A stretch of DNA of 64,000 nucleotides, from assembly GCA_000620205.1 (NCBI GenBank), contig JHVP01000001.1, positions 248,001 to 312,000 on the forward strand. Reading direction: 5' to 3'. Source of the DNA: Geodermatophilaceae bacterium URHA0031. GTDB taxonomy: Bacteria > Actinomycetota > Actinomycetes > Mycobacteriales > Geodermatophilaceae. How positions within the stretch are numbered: position 1 is the stretch's first letter; every line of letters starts with the position of its first letter. The notes under the pieces are model-generated. The model was not told where the DNA came from. It saw nothing but the letters and a program-made list of their open reading frames with translations, and ran no database searches. The position numbers and the translations under genes were made by a program. Shown piece by piece: positions 52,497 to 61,967 of the stretch.

Positions 52497-54151
52497 CGGG
52501 CGCCCAGCCGCTGGTGGGCGAACTGCACGGCCATGGCGCCCTCCCCCACCGCGGAGGCGATCCGACCTCCGGAGCCGGCCCGGACGTCGCCGGCCGCGAA
52601 CACCCCGGGCACCGAGGTCTCCAGCGGCAGCGGGGGCACCGGCAGCGGCCAGTCCGGCGGCGGCGTGCCGAGGGGCGCACCGGTGAGCAGGTCGGTGCCG
52701 GTGAGCACGAACCCGCGGTCGTCGCGGCGGACGACGCCCTCGACCCACGCCGACCGGGGCGCCTGGCCGATGAAGACGAACAGGGCGTCGGCGGCGACCT
52801 CCCGCTCGGTGGTGCCGGTGCGCAGCCGCAGCCCCTCCAGCCGCCGCGCGCCCAGCGCCCCGGCGACCTCGGTGTGGTGCTCGACGGTGATCTTCTCGGT
52901 GACCGCGAGCCGGTCGAGGAGGTAGCGGGACATCGTCTCGGCGAGGTCGCCGCCGCGGACCACGATGGTCACCGAGGCGGCGAACTGGGCGAGGAACAGC
53001 GCCGCCTGCCCCGCCGAGTTGCCGCCGCCCACCACGAACACCCGGTCGCCGCCGTGGTCGACGCCCTCCGCCCGGCCCGCGCCGTAGTAGACGCCGGCCC
53101 CGGTGAGCCCGGCGGCGCCGGGGACGTCGAGGGTGCGGTACCGGACGCCGGTCGCGATGAGCAGCATCGCCGCGCTGACCTCGCTGCCGTCCTCCATCCG
53201 CACGACGGTGTACGGATCGGCCCGCTGCAGCCCGACCGCCTCGGCCGGCACCAGGATCTCCGCGCCCAGCCGCAGCGCCTGGTGGCGGGCCCGCGCGGTG
53301 AGGTCGGCGCCGGAGAGCCCGACCGGGAACCCGAGGTAGTTCTCGATCCGGCTGCTCGTGCCCGCCTGGCCGCCGGGGGCGTTGCACTCCAGCACCAGGG
53401 TCGTCAGCCCCTCCGACGCGCCGTACACCGCGGCGGCCAGCCCAGCGGGGCCGGCGCCGACCACCACCAGGTCGTAGGCCGCCCGCTCGGCGTGCGAGGG
53501 CAGGCCGATCCGCGCCCCCACCTCGTGGACGTCGGGTCGCACCAGCACCGTGCCGTCGTCGAGGACGACCACCGGGAGGGAGCCGGCGTCGAGCTGCGCC
53601 ACCTCCAGCAGTTCGCGCGCCTGCGGGTCGGACTCGACGTCCAGCCAGCGGTAGGGCACGAGGTTGCGGGCCAAGAACTCGCGGAGCGCGTGGCTGTCGG
53701 GCGACCAGCGGTCGCCGACCAGCCGCACGGCCGCCAGCGGCTGCGGCCGGCGCCAGGTCTCGAGCAGGTCGTCGAGCACCGGGTAAAGCCGCTCCTCCGG
53801 CGGGTCCCAGGGCTTGAGCAGGTAGTGCTGCACCTCGGCGTCGTTGATGGCCCGGATCGCGGCGTCGGTGTCGGCGTAGGCGGTGAGCAGCACCCGCCGG
53901 GCGTCCGGCACGAGCCGGCGGGCGGCAGCGAGGAACTCCACGCCGCTCATCCCGGGCATCCGCTGGTCGACCAGCAGCAGCGCCACCGGGTCGTCGCGCA
54001 GCCGGAGCCGGCGCAGCAGGTCCAGCGCCTGCTCACCCGAGGAGGCCGTGTAGACCTGGTAGTGCTCGCCGTAGCGCGCCCGCAGGTCCCGGTCGACGGC
54101 GGCCAGCACCGGGCCGTCGTCGTCGACCGCGAGCACCGCCGGTCTGCTCAC
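52493..54151 (-). CDS. Fused response regulator receiver, thioredoxin-like and thioredoxin-reductase-like flavoprotein
   Basis: A 552-residue three-part protein. Residues 1-125: receiver with acidic DDD at 10-12, phosphoacceptor Asp63 (LLLVDQRMPGMSG) and LLKPWD. Residues about 140-215: a small thioredoxin/glutaredoxin-like domain in which the CxxC site reads SPDS (GDRWSPDSHALREFL). Residues about 225-552: FAD/NADPH reductase with VVVGAGPAGLAAAVYGA, GGQAGTSSRIENYLGFP, VFVVGGGNSAGQAALF and VFAAGDVRAGS. The CxxC of true thioredoxin reductases (the YCATC site) is also absent: VYYGAGRAEG. So neither disulfide site can cycle. Translationally coupled to the cNMP/histidine kinase. Confidence 0.9.
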   Translation of the reverse strand: MSRPAVLAVDDDGPVLAAVDRDLRARYGEHYQVYTASSGEQALDLLRRLRLRDDPVALLLVDQRMPGMSGVEFLAAARRLVPDARRVLLTAYADTDAAIRAINDAEVQHYLLKPWDPPEERLYPVLDDLLETWRRPQPLAAVRLVGDRWSPDSHALREFLARNLVPYRWLDVESDPQARELLEVAQLDAGSLPVVVLDDGTVLVRPDVHEVGARIGLPSHAERAAYDLVVVGAGPAGLAAAVYGASEGLTTLVLECNAPGGQAGTSSRIENYLGFPVGLSGADLTARARHQALRLGAEILVPAEAVGLQRADPYTVVRMEDGSEVSAAMLLIATGVRYRTLDVPGAAGLTGAGVYYGAGRAEGVDHGGDRVFVVGGGNSAGQAALFLAQFAASVTIVVRGGDLAETMSRYLLDRLAVTEKITVEHHTEVAGALGARRLEGLRLRTGTTEREVAADALFVFIGQAPRSAWVEGVVRRDDRGFVLTGTDLLTGAPLGTPPPDWPLPVPPLPLETSVPGVFAAGDVRAGSGGRIASAVGEGAMAVQFAHQRLGAR

Positions 54152-54354
54152 CCGGGCTCCTGGGCCCGGGTGCGGCGGCGAGGTGGTGCGTCCACTGCCC
54201 GCCTCCAGGCGCGTGCGGCGATGTGAGGTGCGGGTCGTCCGGGAGGCAGTCTACGGAGGCGACCGGTGCCTGGGGAGGCCCGACGGCGCGCGGACCGGGA
54301 CGGATCGCGGAGCCGCCGGGCACTCCTGGTCCGCCCGCGGCGCTACCGTGCTCC

Positions 54355-55281
54355 GTGGCTCCTCACCGGGACTGGCCCGCGCTGCCCTACGACCAGTGGC
54401 AGCCGACGCGGGACACGGTCCACGCCCACACCCAGGTGCTCGGCAAGCTGTCGGCCGCTCTGGCGCCACCCCAGCCGCAGTTGCAGCACGCGGCACTCCG
54501 GCTGTCCGCGCGCGGGTGGGAGACCGGGCTGCTCCCCGCGCCGGACGGCTCCGGGGCGCTGGTGGTCGTCCTGGACCTGCACACCCACCAGGCGGTGGTC
54601 GAGCACACCGACAGCCGACGCCGGGCCGTTCCGCTCACCCCGCACCGCTCGGTCGGTGCGGTGACCCGAGACGTCCTGACTGCCGTCCGTGAGCTGGCCG
54701 GCCCGGTGGCGTTCGACCCGCGACCGCAGGAGACGGTCTGGTCCACGCCGCTGGACCAGGACGAGGAGCACGCCACCTACGACCCGGCCCAGGTCGGCGC
54801 CTACCTGGAGGCAGCCGGCCAGGCGGCCCTGGTCCTCGCCGCCTTCCGGGCTCCGTACCGCGGTCGCTCGACCCCGGTGAACGCCTGGTGGGGCTCCTTC
54901 GACCTCGCGGTCAACCTGTTCTCCGGACGCGGGGCGGACCCGCCGTCCGAGGACTTCATCATGCGCAACGCGATGGACGCCCAGGAGATCGCGGTCGGGT
55001 GGTGGCCCGGGGACCAGCAGTACCCGCGCGCGGCGTTCTACGGCTATGCCCACCCGGCCCCGCCCCACTACCCCGACGCCCGGCTCTACCCACCCGCGGC
55101 CCGGTGGGAAGCGGCGCTCGGCGAGTTCGTCCTGGACTGGGAGGACGTGCGCTCCGCCGCCGATCCGCACGCCACCGCGGTGCGGTTCGCCCGCGCGGTC
55201 GCCCATCACTCCTGCGCCACCTGCGCGTGGGAGCCCGCGCTCGCCGGGACCATCGACGGCTCGCCGCCACCCGTGTGCTGA
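54355..55281 (+). CDS. DUF5996 family protein
   Basis: A 308-residue protein. Marks of DUF5996: WPALPYDQWQPTRDTVHAHTQVLGKL at the start, then TGLLPAPDGSGALVVVLDLH, NAWWGSFDLAVNLFSGRG, MRNAMDAQEIAVGWWPGD and AAFYGYAHPAPP. No catalytic motif is known. The gene starts with GTG at 54355 and ends 4 bases before the pseudogene on the other strand. A separate unit, apparently without operon partners. Confidence 0.85.
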   Translation: MAPHRDWPALPYDQWQPTRDTVHAHTQVLGKLSAALAPPQPQLQHAALRLSARGWETGLLPAPDGSGALVVVLDLHTHQAVVEHTDSRRRAVPLTPHRSVGAVTRDVLTAVRELAGPVAFDPRPQETVWSTPLDQDEEHATYDPAQVGAYLEAAGQAALVLAAFRAPYRGRSTPVNAWWGSFDLAVNLFSGRGADPPSEDFIMRNAMDAQEIAVGWWPGDQQYPRAAFYGYAHPAPPHYPDARLYPPAARWEAALGEFVLDWEDVRSAADPHATAVRFARAVAHHSCATCAWEPALAGTIDGSPPPVC

Positions 55282-55284
55282 CCC

Positions 55285-57372
55285 TCACTCGTCGGCGCCG
55301 CCGCTCTCGCGGTGCCCCTGCGCCCGGGCGGTGACCCTCGACGCCCGCTCGGTCGTCCAGGTCGCGTGGGTCTGGGAGGGGTCCTCCTGGTCGTCCCAGA
55401 TCCGGTTGCCGTCCAGGTCGAGCACCCCGACCGGGGCGTCGAGGGTGATCTCCGCCCGCAACCGGGGCGAGCCGGGCAGCCGGTAGGGGTGCCGTCAGCC
55501 GGCTGGCCGGACCGCCAGGCGCTGTCGGCGCCCGGCCGGTTCGGCGCCAGCCCGAGCGCCCTCCCCGTGTTGAACCGGACGACCGCGTCCTCCTCGCCGA
55601 CGGTCACGTGCTTGCCACGGTGCCCGTCCGGACGCCAGTCGGCGGTCTCGTCGGTCAGCGTGGACTCGCCGTAGGAGACGCCGGACCCGCCCACGACGTG
55701 GCCGGCGCGGCCCGCCGGCCGTTGTTGCGGATCCGGTTGCGGGTGAACGCGCAGTGGTCCAGGCCGGCGTCGACCCGGATCCCGTCCAGTCCGTTGTCGC
55801 GGATCGAGTTGCCGTCCAGGACCAGGTCGACGGCAGGTCCCTGGTGCCCCTCGCTGAGCGGGTGCTGCCAGTAGCCGTAGCGCCCGTTGGCGCTGATCCG
55901 GCTGCCGCTGATGGTGTAAGGGCCGGGTGTGTTGCCGATGCCGATCCCGTCGCGCCGGTTCCCGTCGATGATGCAGTTGACGACCATGCCGCCCCGGCCG
56001 GCCATCCCGGCGGTGCCCTGGGCGGAGATGTCGAACCCGGCCTCGTGGTTGCCGATCACCGTGCGGCCGGTCACGACCAGCCCGTCGGCGCCCCAGCCGG
56101 AGATGCCGAACCGGTTGTCCTCGACGTGGCAGGCGGTGATTCGGATCCCCCGCGGCGGCGGCCACATCTGCTGCTCGAGCTCCACGAAGATGCCGTTGGT
56201 GCCGTTGCCCCGGGCCGTGCACGCGGTGACGGTCAGCAGCTCGGTGGTCCCCCACCCGCCGATCCCGATCCCGATCCCCGCACCGCCGGGTTGCTCCCCG
56301 TCGTCCTGCCGGCCGCACCGCTCGGCGAGGACGGCGTCGACGACGGTGTCCTGCAGGAAGTCGCAGCCGAACCCGGTCGCGGGGGTGTCGTGCAACCAGA
56401 TGTCCCGGAAGCGGCCGCGCAGCACGTACTGCAGGCCCAGGCCCTTGGCGAGCGGGTCGTACTGGTCCAGCTGCATCCCCGACCCGTCGACCTCGAAGCC
56501 GGCGAGGTGCAGTCGGCCAGGTGGTTCTCCGGCCCGGCGCCGTGCTGCCCAGCGGTGAACCACATCAGCGGGGTCGGGGTGCCCCGTGCACCCGGGTTGG
56601 CCAGCGCGAGCGGGTCGCGGCCATCCCGGCGCCGACCAGGGAGACCCCGCGGTCTGCGGGCACCACACCAGCAGCTGCCGGCCGCAGCGGTGCAGCCGCG
56701 ACAGCAGCCGGGCCAGGACGCCCGGGTCGATCTGCCCACCGGCCGCCAGCGAGCCGACGTGCAGCGCCAGCACCTCGACGTCCATGTGGGCGCAGGCCGC
56801 GGCCGCCATGTCCACGGGGAACCCGTGCCAGGTCAGCAGCCCGAGGGGCACCCGCGGCGCCGCCGCGCGCAGCAGCTGGAGGGCTGCGGGGTCGAACGAG
56901 GACACCATGAGCGGGCGCCGCGTCACCTCCTCCGCCACCACCGGCGCGAGCAGGCCGGCGGTGGTGCGCCCCGGTGCCCGCAGGCAGTCCTCCATGGACG
57001 ACTTGAGGTCGAGGTTGAGCCCCACCCGGCGCGGCAGCTCGTCCAGCAGGTGCTCAGCCGCAGCGTGCCGCGGGCGTCGGCCTCGGCCCCGGTCAGGTCG
57101 GCGAGCCGGGTGCCGTCCGGGTAGGCGGGGTCGTGGCCCACCACCAGGACGTCGTCGCCCAGGCGCCGGATGTCGGCCTCCACCCACCTCGCCGCGCTGC
57201 GCACCGCGGCCGCGAAGGACTCCAGGGTGTTCTGCCGATGGCTCGCGACGGTCCCGCAGCCCAGCATGCGGTGGCCGATGACGGCCGGCCCGTCCCCGAA
57301 GACGGCCGGGTGCGCAGGCGCGCTGCCCCCGGCCGTCGTTCCAGCTCGGCTGCGGGACGGCCGAGGACTCAT
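55285..57372 (-). pseudogene. Frameshifted glycerophosphodiester phosphodiesterase/parallel beta-helix gene
   Basis: From ATG 57372 a GDPD-like N-terminus (VIGHRMLGCG, RQNTLESFAAAV, WVEADIRRLGDDVLVVGHD) is read, then shifts frame near 57058 into HLLDELPRRVGLNLDLKSS and WHGFPVDMAAAACAHMDVE. Shifts near 56650-56600 lead to GVSLVGAGMAATR and ANPGARGTPTPLMWF; a shift near 56508 to AGFEVDGSGM and a right-handed beta-helix (GIGIGIGGWGTTELLTVTAC, HVEDNRFGISGWGADG, IIDGNRRDGIGIGN); and shifts near 55705 and 55490 lead to the end at 55285. Five or more indels, most explained by one missing base in a short run of C or G, make it a pseudogene unless the assembly is faulty. Confidence 0.8.
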
Positions 57373-57513
57373 CGCTCACTCCGGGACGGTCGCGGGAGGT
57401 GCCGGGGGCGGCAGCCGTCACCGCGGTCGCGCCCGCTCCCAGGATTGGCCGTCCCGGCGCCCTCGCCCTCGGCAGGACGACCCATCCTGGCCGGCGCGGC
57501 GTGGGACCCGGGT

Positions 57514-58512
57514 TCAGTGCGGCGCACCCAGGCTGCCGCGCTCGGCGAGGACGAACAGCAGAGCCATGGCGGGCACCACGACCGCCAGGGCGACCGCCGC
57601 GACGACCGTGAGCGCCCAGAGGGTGGGCTCCGGCGCGGCTGCCGCACCGATGGTGGTGTGCGTGCCGAGCAGGTCGGGGTACTGCGCGACGCCCCAGCCG
57701 GCGACCACCGCGGCGACCGCGCCCACCGCCAGGAGCTGCACCAGCCGGGGGGCGGCCCGGCGCAACAGCAGGAGGGCGGCCAGGCCGCAGGCGCCGGAGA
57801 GCACGACCAGCGGCAGAGCGCGGGACAGCAGCCCGTCCAGCAGCCGCGGTGCGTCGGCCCGCAGGACGAACAACCCCGCCAGCGCGACCGCCCCCGTGAC
57901 GACGGCCGTGGCCACCGACCGCCGCCGGTACCAGGTCTCCAGACCGGCATCGCTGCGCCGCCGGGCCTCTGCCGTGAGGAACACGGCCGCGGTGTAGGCG
58001 CACACCAGGACGGCGAGGACGCCGCCGAGCACGGAGGTCGGGTTGACCCAGCTGGTGAGGGGGTCGCCGTGCCCGCCCGGCGGCACCCGCCCGGACGCGA
58101 TCCCCCCGGCGACCGCCCCGAGGAAGTACGGGACCAGCAGCGAGGAGAGCGCGAAGGCGGCGCCCGCGACACGCTGCTCGTCGGTGCGCACCATGACCTT
58201 GCGGAACGCGAAGCCCGCACCGCGGACGACGATGCCCAGCGCCGCCAGCCCGAGCGGGATGTACAGCGTCGTCATGATCGCGGCGAAGGCCGTGGGGAAA
58301 CCGGTCCACAGCATGACCAGGCAGAAGATGAGCCAGACGTGGTTGGCCTCCCACACCGGCGCCAGCGACTCGTCGACCAGGTGCCGCGGCTCGCGGCCCC
58401 GCCGTTCCCCACCCGCGGTGAGGTCCCAGAACCCGGCGCCGTAGTCGGCTCCCCCGAGGACGGCGTAGGCGACCACCCCGGTGAACAGGACGACGGCGGC
58501 GACGGTGCTCAT
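57514..58512 (-). CDS. cydB: Cytochrome bd ubiquinol/menaquinol oxidase subunit II
   Basis: A 332-residue membrane protein with about eight helices: AYAVLGGADYGAGFWDL at the start, SLAPVWEANHVWLIF with conserved Trp and Glu, FPTAFAAIMTTLYIPLGL, and WVNPTSVLGGVLAV. CydB supports the CydA subunit and contributes the proton path. ATG at 58512 overlaps the cydA stop (ATGA). No cydDC transporter genes follow; the next feature downstream is a pseudogene. Confidence 0.94.
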   Translation of the reverse strand: MSTVAAVVLFTGVVAYAVLGGADYGAGFWDLTAGGERRGREPRHLVDESLAPVWEANHVWLIFCLVMLWTGFPTAFAAIMTTLYIPLGLAALGIVVRGAGFAFRKVMVRTDEQRVAGAAFALSSLLVPYFLGAVAGGIASGRVPPGGHGDPLTSWVNPTSVLGGVLAVLVCAYTAAVFLTAEARRRSDAGLETWYRRRSVATAVVTGAVALAGLFVLRADAPRLLDGLLSRALPLVVLSGACGLAALLLLRRAAPRLVQLLAVGAVAAVVAGWGVAQYPDLLGTHTTIGAAAAPEPTLWALTVVAAVALAVVVPAMALLFVLAERGSLGAPH

Positions 58513-59951
58513 GCCCGGGCGTCCGACCGCGCCCGCGAGGGCCCGTACGGCACGTCGCCCTCGCCACCCGGGTCGCCCTCCCCCGGCGGGTCGGCGACCT
58601 CGCGCCAGCGGCGCCGGAGGATGCGGAGGACGTGGGCGGTGCCGAACGCGAGAGCTGCGTACAGCGCGACGGTCGCGCCGTAGAAGAGCCACACGTTGCC
58701 GGCGGTCGTCACGGCGTCGGCGGTGCGCAGCTGGCCGACGACGATCCACGGCTGCCGGCCCACCTCGGTGACCACCCAGCCGGCCTCCAGGGCGATGATC
58801 GCCAGCACGCCGCTGACGGCCACGCACCGCAGGAACCAGCGGTCGTCCGGCATCCGGTCCGGCTGCCGGCGGCGGCGCCACCAGAGCCAGGCGTACCAGG
58901 CCGACAGCGCCAGCAGCGCCGTCCCGATGCCGACCATCACCTGGAACGCGACGTGCACGGTGTTCACCAGTCGAGCGGCCGGCCGGTTGGCGGCCGCGAT
59001 CGCGTCCAGCCCCTGGATCTCGGTGTCCGGGTCCAGCCCGGCCAGCAGGGAGGCGCCCAGCGGGATCTCGAGGCCGTAGCGGACCTCCCCGTCCACCAGC
59101 ACCCCGCCCAGCACCTCGGGGACCCGGGTGCCGGTCTCGGTCAGCGCCTCGATCATGGCGAACTTGGCCGGCTCCTGCTCGAACACCTCACGGGCCGCGA
59201 TGTCCCCGACCAGGAACTGGACCGGGGTGGCGATCGCCGCGACGGTGAGCGGGATGACCAGGCCCAGGCGGTGCAGCCGGTCCCGCCGTCCGCGGAGCAT
59301 GCCCACCGCGTACACCCCGGCGATGGTGAAGCCGGCGACCATGTAGGCGGCGAGCAGCATGTGCACCGCCTCGTAGCCGAACGCGTCGTTGAAGAAGACG
59401 TCCAGCGGCCGGACGTCGACCACCTGGCCGTCGTCGTCCAGCGTGAACCCGTCCGGCTGGTTCATCCACGCGTTGGCCGCGACCACCGCCGACGTGCCGC
59501 CGATCCCGGACAGCACCACGGGCACGCCGGTCCAGAAGTGCGGCCAGGGCCGCATGCGCCGCCAGCCGTAGATGTAGATCGCCACGAAGACGGCCTCGAG
59601 GAAGAAGAACAGGCCCTCCACGGCGAAGGGGATCCCGAAGGCCGCCCCGAACCGGCCCATGAGGCCCGGCCACAGCAGCCCGAGCTCGAAGGACAGCACC
59701 GTGCCGGAGACAGCACCGACCGCGAACAGCACGCCGGAGACCTGCGACCACCGCCGTGCCAGCACGAGGGCCTGCTGGTCGTCCCGCCGGAGCCCGCGCC
59801 AGTTGGCGATCAGCATCATCGCGGTGAGCGCGACGCCGAAGGGCACCAGGATGATGTGGAAGCCGAGGGTGAACGCCATCATCTGGCGCGCCGGGAGCAG
59901 CTGCTCCGGATCGGCCGCCAGCACGTCGGCGACCTGGACCAGGTCGGTCAT
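58509..59951 (-). CDS. cydA: Cytochrome bd ubiquinol/menaquinol oxidase subunit I
   Basis: A 480-residue heme subunit of the high-affinity terminal oxidase that reduces oxygen to water with quinol. Near the start ARQMMAFTLGFHIILVPFG holds a heme His; further KFAMIEAL has the Lys and Glu of the quinol region, and GWVVTEVGRQPWIVVGQLRTADAV holds the conserved GRQPW. The Q-loop between helices is of moderate length. GTDVS-like signature variants apart, it is complete and co-translated with cydB. Bd oxidases often work at low oxygen, in keeping with a formate dehydrogenase nearby that can feed the quinone pool. Confidence 0.95.
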   Translation of the reverse strand: MTDLVQVADVLAADPEQLLPARQMMAFTLGFHIILVPFGVALTAMMLIANWRGLRRDDQQALVLARRWSQVSGVLFAVGAVSGTVLSFELGLLWPGLMGRFGAAFGIPFAVEGLFFFLEAVFVAIYIYGWRRMRPWPHFWTGVPVVLSGIGGTSAVVAANAWMNQPDGFTLDDDGQVVDVRPLDVFFNDAFGYEAVHMLLAAYMVAGFTIAGVYAVGMLRGRRDRLHRLGLVIPLTVAAIATPVQFLVGDIAAREVFEQEPAKFAMIEALTETGTRVPEVLGGVLVDGEVRYGLEIPLGASLLAGLDPDTEIQGLDAIAAANRPAARLVNTVHVAFQVMVGIGTALLALSAWYAWLWWRRRRQPDRMPDDRWFLRCVAVSGVLAIIALEAGWVVTEVGRQPWIVVGQLRTADAVTTAGNVWLFYGATVALYAALAFGTAHVLRILRRRWREVADPPGEGDPGGEGDVPYGPSRARSDARA

Positions 59952-60099
59952 GCCTCAGCGCCTCCGTGCTCCCTCGGTCGGACCGGGCTGTCGCCCACCG
60001 CTCGCCGGCGCAGGTGGGCCTGCTGGCCACCCGGCCGGGCCGGCGACACGGAGCCAGGCCGACCCGACCGGGGAACCGGACGCGTGCACCCGCAACGGC

Positions 60100-60672
60100 T
60101 CAGGACCGCAGCGGCCGGACCAGCTTCCGGACGCCGGAGAACACCAGCCAGGCCGCCGCGACCCACGGGCCGGCGACGATCACCGGGTCCAGGAACTGGT
60201 GCTTGAGGTCCGTGCGGTGCTGCCCGACCCGCGACCGCAGGCCGTGGCGGGTGACCTCGGCCTTCACCCCGGTCTCGGTGATCGGGTTGTCCGGGCGCAG
60301 GGTCAGCAACGACCGCAGGTGGTGCTCCCACGCATCCACCCGGTCGGCGAGGACGAGCAGCAGCCAGTGCGCCGTGCGGCCCTCGCTGTAGCGGTAGGCG
60401 TACCGGCGGATGGCCCCCGAGACGCCCGACGGCGGCTGGGCGGTGCCGAACACCGGGGTCAGCATCCCGTGCTCGGGCGAGCGCTCCCGCGGGTACTTCT
60501 CCGGCTGCCGCTCGGGGAGCTCCCAGTGCGCGCCGGTGAGGTCCTCCTGGAAGGCCAGCTTCGGCACCGACGGGCGGTCCTTGGGGTCGAGGTCGACCCC
60601 CCAGCCCGCGATGCGCTTCCTCAGCTCCTCGGGCGACTCGGCGATCGGCGGCTTCTGCGGTGTGTAGGTCAT
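60100..60672 (-). CDS. Conserved hypothetical protein with C-terminal membrane anchor
   Basis: A 190-residue protein beginning MTYTPQKPPIAESPEELRKR, polar for most of its length (WGVDLDPKDRPSVPKLAF, YAYRYSEGRTAHWLLLVLAD, DAWEHHLRSLLTLRPD) and with one hydrophobic segment near the C-terminus (DPVIVAGPWVAAAWLVFSG). I do not recognise the family. It stands 16 bases downstream of the zinc dehydrogenase on the same strand and is therefore probably co-transcribed with it; the cydAB genes follow after about 150 bases. Its start ATG is well placed at 60672. Confidence 0.75.
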   Translation of the reverse strand: MTYTPQKPPIAESPEELRKRIAGWGVDLDPKDRPSVPKLAFQEDLTGAHWELPERQPEKYPRERSPEHGMLTPVFGTAQPPSGVSGAIRRYAYRYSEGRTAHWLLLVLADRVDAWEHHLRSLLTLRPDNPITETGVKAEVTRHGLRSRVGQHRTDLKHQFLDPVIVAGPWVAAAWLVFSGVRKLVRPLRS

Positions 60673-60688
60673 CTCCGGTCTCCTGTGC

Positions 60689-61837
60689 TCACGCCGCGGT
60701 CGGGACGACGAGGGGCTTGATGCAGCCGTCGAGCTTGGCCGAGAACATGTGGTAGCCCTCGGCGATGTGCTCGAGCGGTACCCGGTGGGTGGCCAGCTCG
60801 CTGGGCTTGAGGTAGCCGTTGCGCACGTGCTCGAACAGCCGGGGCCACTGGCGTTTGACCGGGCACTGGTTGGTGTGGATGGTCAGCCCCTTGTTCATCG
60901 CGTCGCCGAACTTGACGGCGCTGAACAGCGGGCCGTAGGCGCCCATCACCGAGATCGTCGCGCCCTTGCGGACCGAGTCGATCGCCCAGTTCAGCGCGAC
61001 CGGGGAGCCGCCCTGCAGCTTGAGCTTGGAGGAGGTGACGTGCTGGACGAAGTTGCCGTCGGCCTCGGCGCCCACGCAGTCGATGGCGACGTCGGCGCCG
61101 AGGAAGTCGGTGGCCTTCTTCATCTCGAGGACGATGTCGCCGTACTGGGTGAAGTTGTAGGTCTCGGCCTGGGCGAACGTGCGCGCCTTCTCCAGCCGGT
61201 AGTCCAGGTGGTCGATGACGATCACCCGGCCGGCGCCCATCAGCCAGGCCGACCTCGCGGCCACCAGCCCGACCGGCCCGGCGCCGAAGACGATGACGAC
61301 GTCGCCCTGGACGATGTCGCCCAGCTGGGCCCCGAAGTAGCCGGTCGCTGTCATGTCGGTGAGCAGGACCGCGTCCTCGTCGTCCATCCAGTCGGGGATC
61401 TTCGAGGGGCCGACGTCGGCGAAGGGCACCCGCACGTACTCCGACTGCCCACCGTCGTAGCCGCCGGTGGTGTGCGAGTAGCCGTAGATGCCGCCGACCG
61501 CGGTCGCGTTCGGGTTGACGTTGTGGCAGTTGGAGTACAGGCCCCGCGCGCAGTACCAGCAGGTGCCGCAGAAGATGTTGAAGGGCACCATCACCCGGTC
61601 GCCGACGGCGAGGTTGCGCACCGACGACCCCACCTCGTCCACCACCCCGATGAACTCGTGGCCGAACGTGTGCCCGATCCGGGTGTCCGGCATCATCCCG
61701 TGGTAGAGGTGCAGGTCAGAGCCGCAGATGGCGGCCAGCTGCACCTTCACGATCGCGTCGTTCGGGTGCTCGATCGACGGCCGTTCCTTCTCCTCCATCC
61801 TGACCTTGTAGGGCCCTCGGTACACCATCGCTCGCAC
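60689..61837 (-). CDS. Zinc-dependent alcohol dehydrogenase (glutathione-independent formaldehyde dehydrogenase-like)
   Basis: A 382-residue medium-chain dehydrogenase: catalytic zinc region AAICGSDLHLYHG and TFGHEFIGVVDEVG; complete structural zinc Cys set CGTCWYCARGLYSNC; NAD site VIVFGAGPVGLVAARSA. The long loop (PNATAVGGIYGYSHTTGGYD) resembles the branch that includes glutathione-independent formaldehyde dehydrogenases, but the substrate is not certain. GTG at 61837 is preceded by GGAGGCGATCCC, a strong ribosome-binding site. Divergent from formate dehydrogenase across two palindromes; formaldehyde-to-formate-to-CO2 would be a sensible link but is inferred. Confidence 0.88.
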   Translation of the reverse strand: MRAMVYRGPYKVRMEEKERPSIEHPNDAIVKVQLAAICGSDLHLYHGMMPDTRIGHTFGHEFIGVVDEVGSSVRNLAVGDRVMVPFNIFCGTCWYCARGLYSNCHNVNPNATAVGGIYGYSHTTGGYDGGQSEYVRVPFADVGPSKIPDWMDDEDAVLLTDMTATGYFGAQLGDIVQGDVVIVFGAGPVGLVAARSAWLMGAGRVIVIDHLDYRLEKARTFAQAETYNFTQYGDIVLEMKKATDFLGADVAIDCVGAEADGNFVQHVTSSKLKLQGGSPVALNWAIDSVRKGATISVMGAYGPLFSAVKFGDAMNKGLTIHTNQCPVKRQWPRLFEHVRNGYLKPSELATHRVPLEHIAEGYHMFSAKLDGCIKPLVVPTAA

Positions 61838-61922
61838 GGGATCGCCTCCTGGGGGCGCCGGCCCCGGGGCCCGGACGAGCACCACGGAGCTCCGGCCGGC
61901 CGCTGCTCACCGGACCCCTGAT

Positions 61923-61967
61923 GCTGCGCCGGCGCAGCCGCCGTGCACATCGGCAGATCTGCCGATG
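61923..61967. promoter_or_regulatory. Two adjacent perfect palindromes between divergent dehydrogenases
   Basis: GCTGCGCC-GGCGCAGC (61923-61938, 16 bases) and CATCGGCAGA-TCTGCCGATG (61948-61967, 20 bases) are both perfect palindromes, 9 bases apart, 86 bases upstream of the zinc dehydrogenase start and 93 before the formate dehydrogenase start. They look like dimer-binding operator sites for a shared regulator; no tRNA-like structure is visible in this 223-base gap. Confidence 0.65.

Noticed and set aside
48888-52925. A plus-strand open frame of 1345 codons
   Set aside because: Arg/Gly/Pro-rich translation without motifs, running through the real cyclase/ATPase and opposite to the kinase; a shadow caused by high GC third positions.
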